A DNA stretch of 64,000 nt, from assembly GCF_000243095.1 (NCBI RefSeq), contig NZ_AHJE01000044.1, forward strand, positions 1 through 64,000, in the 5' to 3' direction. Made by a program: the position numbers and the translations under genes. The stretch is from Cupriavidus basilensis OR16. GTDB taxonomy: Bacteria; Pseudomonadota; Gammaproteobacteria; Burkholderiales; Burkholderiaceae. Shown piece after piece: positions 62,889-64,000 of the stretch. Positions within the stretch are counted from its first letter, which is position 1. Each line of letters opens with the position of its first letter. Below the pieces are notes generated by a model. It was not told the origin of the DNA. It did not search any database and saw nothing but the letters and a program-made list of their open reading frames with translations.

Positions 62889-63551
62889 ATGAGCCAATCC
62901 GACGATTTGTCCAAGCTGTTCCAGCGCTTTGGTGGCAAGGCGGAGTCATACAAAGAGATCGTGCGCGAAGACGCGGCGGATCAGGCGCGCGAGCGTTGGC
63001 CGCTGCTGACGTCCGTGCGGGTCGACCGCGCAGCCGTAGTGCCGCCCGTCCAGCCCGCCACGCCGCATGCGCGTGAGGTTGCCGGCCCGGCAACGGCACA
63101 GGCCGCTTCGCCTGCGCCGCTGTGGCGTGCTGCTCCGCCTGCCGGCGAGCTGCCGCCTGCGGCGGAGCCGGCTCGTGCCGCCGAGGCTCCGGCCGCCCAG
63201 AAAATCCCGGCTACCCCGGCGGCCACTGGCACGCCCGCCTCCGCGATGATGCCGCGCTTTCGCACGCCGGAAGGCATGGCGCCGGCGGCGTCGGCCTCGA
63301 TGCCGCATTTAACGCAGGAAATTCCCGCCGCGCCGCCCGCGGCGGCAGCCGTAGCCAACCCGGCCGTTGTCCCTACGCCTCAGCCAGCCAGCATTTGGGC
63401 CCCTGCGGCTCCTGCGGCCGAGCCGGCTCGCGCCGCCGACACCGAGTTGTCCAAGGTGTTCGCCCGGCTGGAAGGCCGCCCGGAACCGGCCAGCACCAGC
63501 GAGCGCGCACCCGCGCGCCGCTCTTTTCTAGATCGGCTGAATCGCTCGTGA
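62889..63551 (+). CDS. BcsP/BcsR-type cellulose operon protein
   Basis: 220 residues. N-terminal DDLSKLFQRFGGKAESYKEI resembles the short BcsR-type motif that regulates BcsQ. The rest is a low-complexity Ala/Pro-rich linker, with a second short copy at the end, TELSKVFARLEGRPEP, then ARRSFLDRLNRS. Tethering or scaffold role is probable. TGA overlaps the bcsQ GTG (GTGA), so the two are coupled. Confidence 0.75.
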   Translation: MSQSDDLSKLFQRFGGKAESYKEIVREDAADQARERWPLLTSVRVDRAAVVPPVQPATPHAREVAGPATAQAASPAPLWRAAPPAGELPPAAEPARAAEAPAAQKIPATPAATGTPASAMMPRFRTPEGMAPAASASMPHLTQEIPAAPPAAAAVANPAVVPTPQPASIWAPAAPAAEPARAADTELSKVFARLEGRPEPASTSERAPARRSFLDRLNRS

Positions 63552-64000
63552 AGATTATTGCTGTTGTTTCGGCCAAGGGCGGCGTGGGCAAGACCACGCT
63601 GTCGGCCAACCTGGCCGAAGCGCTGGCCCTTGCCGGCGAGCATGTGCTTGCCGTGGACCTTGATCCGCAGAACGCGCTGCGCTTGCATTTCGGCATGCCG
63701 CCGCAGGAAGTCGCGGGGCATGCGCGCGCCACGCTGGCCGAAGAAGCGTGGCAGCAGAGCACGTACAAGGGCCGTTCCCGCGTGCTGGTCATGCCGTTCG
63801 GCTCGCTCAACGAGGTGGACCGCTCCGCGTTTGAAGCGCATCTTTCCACCCATCCGGGATGGCTGCGCGCCCAGCTTGCCGGACTTGGCCTGGGCCGCGA
63901 CGATATCGTCGTGATCGACACGCCGCCGGGTCCGTCGCCTTACATGCGTCAGGCGCTGTCCTGCGCGCAGCTGTGCGTGATGGTGTCGCTGCCGGATGCC
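63548..64000 (+). CDS. bcsQ: Cellulose biosynthesis ATPase BcsQ (3' end outside window)
   Basis: MinD/ParA-type ATPase, about 151 residues visible. Walker A SAKGGVGKTTLSANLAEAL, A' VDLDPQNALRLHFG and B DDIVVIDTPPGPSPYMRQAL. BcsQ localises cellulose synthase to the pole in the family. GTG start overlaps the preceding stop. The frame is cut by the window end. Confidence 0.9.
   Translation, partial: MKIIAVVSAKGGVGKTTLSANLAEALALAGEHVLAVDLDPQNALRLHFGMPPQEVAGHARATLAEEAWQQSTYKGRSRVLVMPFGSLNEVDRSAFEAHLSTHPGWLRAQLAGLGLGRDDIVVIDTPPGPSPYMRQALSCAQLCVMVSLPDA

Overview
The window looks like part of the second chromosome or megaplasmid of a Burkholderiaceae bacterium close to Cupriavidus/Ralstonia. It is GC-rich, its proteins are typical of that group, and near 13.5-20.5 kb it carries a plasmid-type replication and partition module: an integrase-like gene, parB-parA, repA and a long array of 16-bp iterons (core CGTACCCGTTTCTGCG). 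No rRNA, tRNA, CRISPR array or insertion sequence was recognised.

Layout. 0-10.4 kb, mostly minus strand: exopolysaccharide genes (partial Wzz/GumC-like chain-length protein, WcaJ-like sugar transferase, PAP2-like membrane protein), a Crp/Fnr regulator, and a coupled five-gene cluster around an amino acid:carrier-protein ligase (carrier protein, acyl-CoA dehydrogenase, ligase, DUF1839, family-2 glycosidase). 11-13 kb: a frameshifted receiver-like gene and a LuxR-type regulator. 13.4-20.5 kb: replicon core, bracketed by two cspA-type genes. 20.9-22.3 kb: purine-type permease. 22.6-29.5 kb: a sigma-54 activator converging on a six-gene fap-type functional amyloid operon, with a good sigma-54 promoter match directly upstream of the first gene. 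30-37 kb: small membrane proteins, release factor 3, TauE/SafE transporter, LysR regulator, a TonB-receptor remnant under a Fur-box-like site, and an MFS exporter. 38-45 kb: MscS channel, porin, Entner-Doudoroff dehydratase edd, and an EF-G paralogue behind a structured leader. 45-51 kb: cupin/GST, HicA-like protein, AraC regulator, inositol-monophosphatase-like protein, and acyl-CoA synthetase plus enoyl-CoA hydratase divergent from a PaaX-like regulator. 52-57.5 kb: zwf-pgl-glk (with edd, the upper Entner-Doudoroff route) and a two-component system. 57.5-61.9 kb: 2-hydroxyacid dehydrogenase, fumC, LysR. 62.4-64 kb: start of a cellulose-synthesis operon (bcsD, a BcsP/BcsR-type gene, bcsQ) running off the window.

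Most striking are eight further iteron copies scattered from 22 to 59 kb, all on one side of the origin, seven of them outside or at the edges of genes. They are candidate initiator-binding or titration sites. The fap/sigma-54 pairing and the leader of the EF-G paralogue are the next most interesting.

Caution: several genes carry apparent frameshifts (receiver-like gene, repA, fapD/fapE, paaX, LysR at 61 kb, acyl-CoA dehydrogenase). Three lie in short C/G runs, so sequencing or assembly error is a serious explanation and those genes may be intact in the organism.
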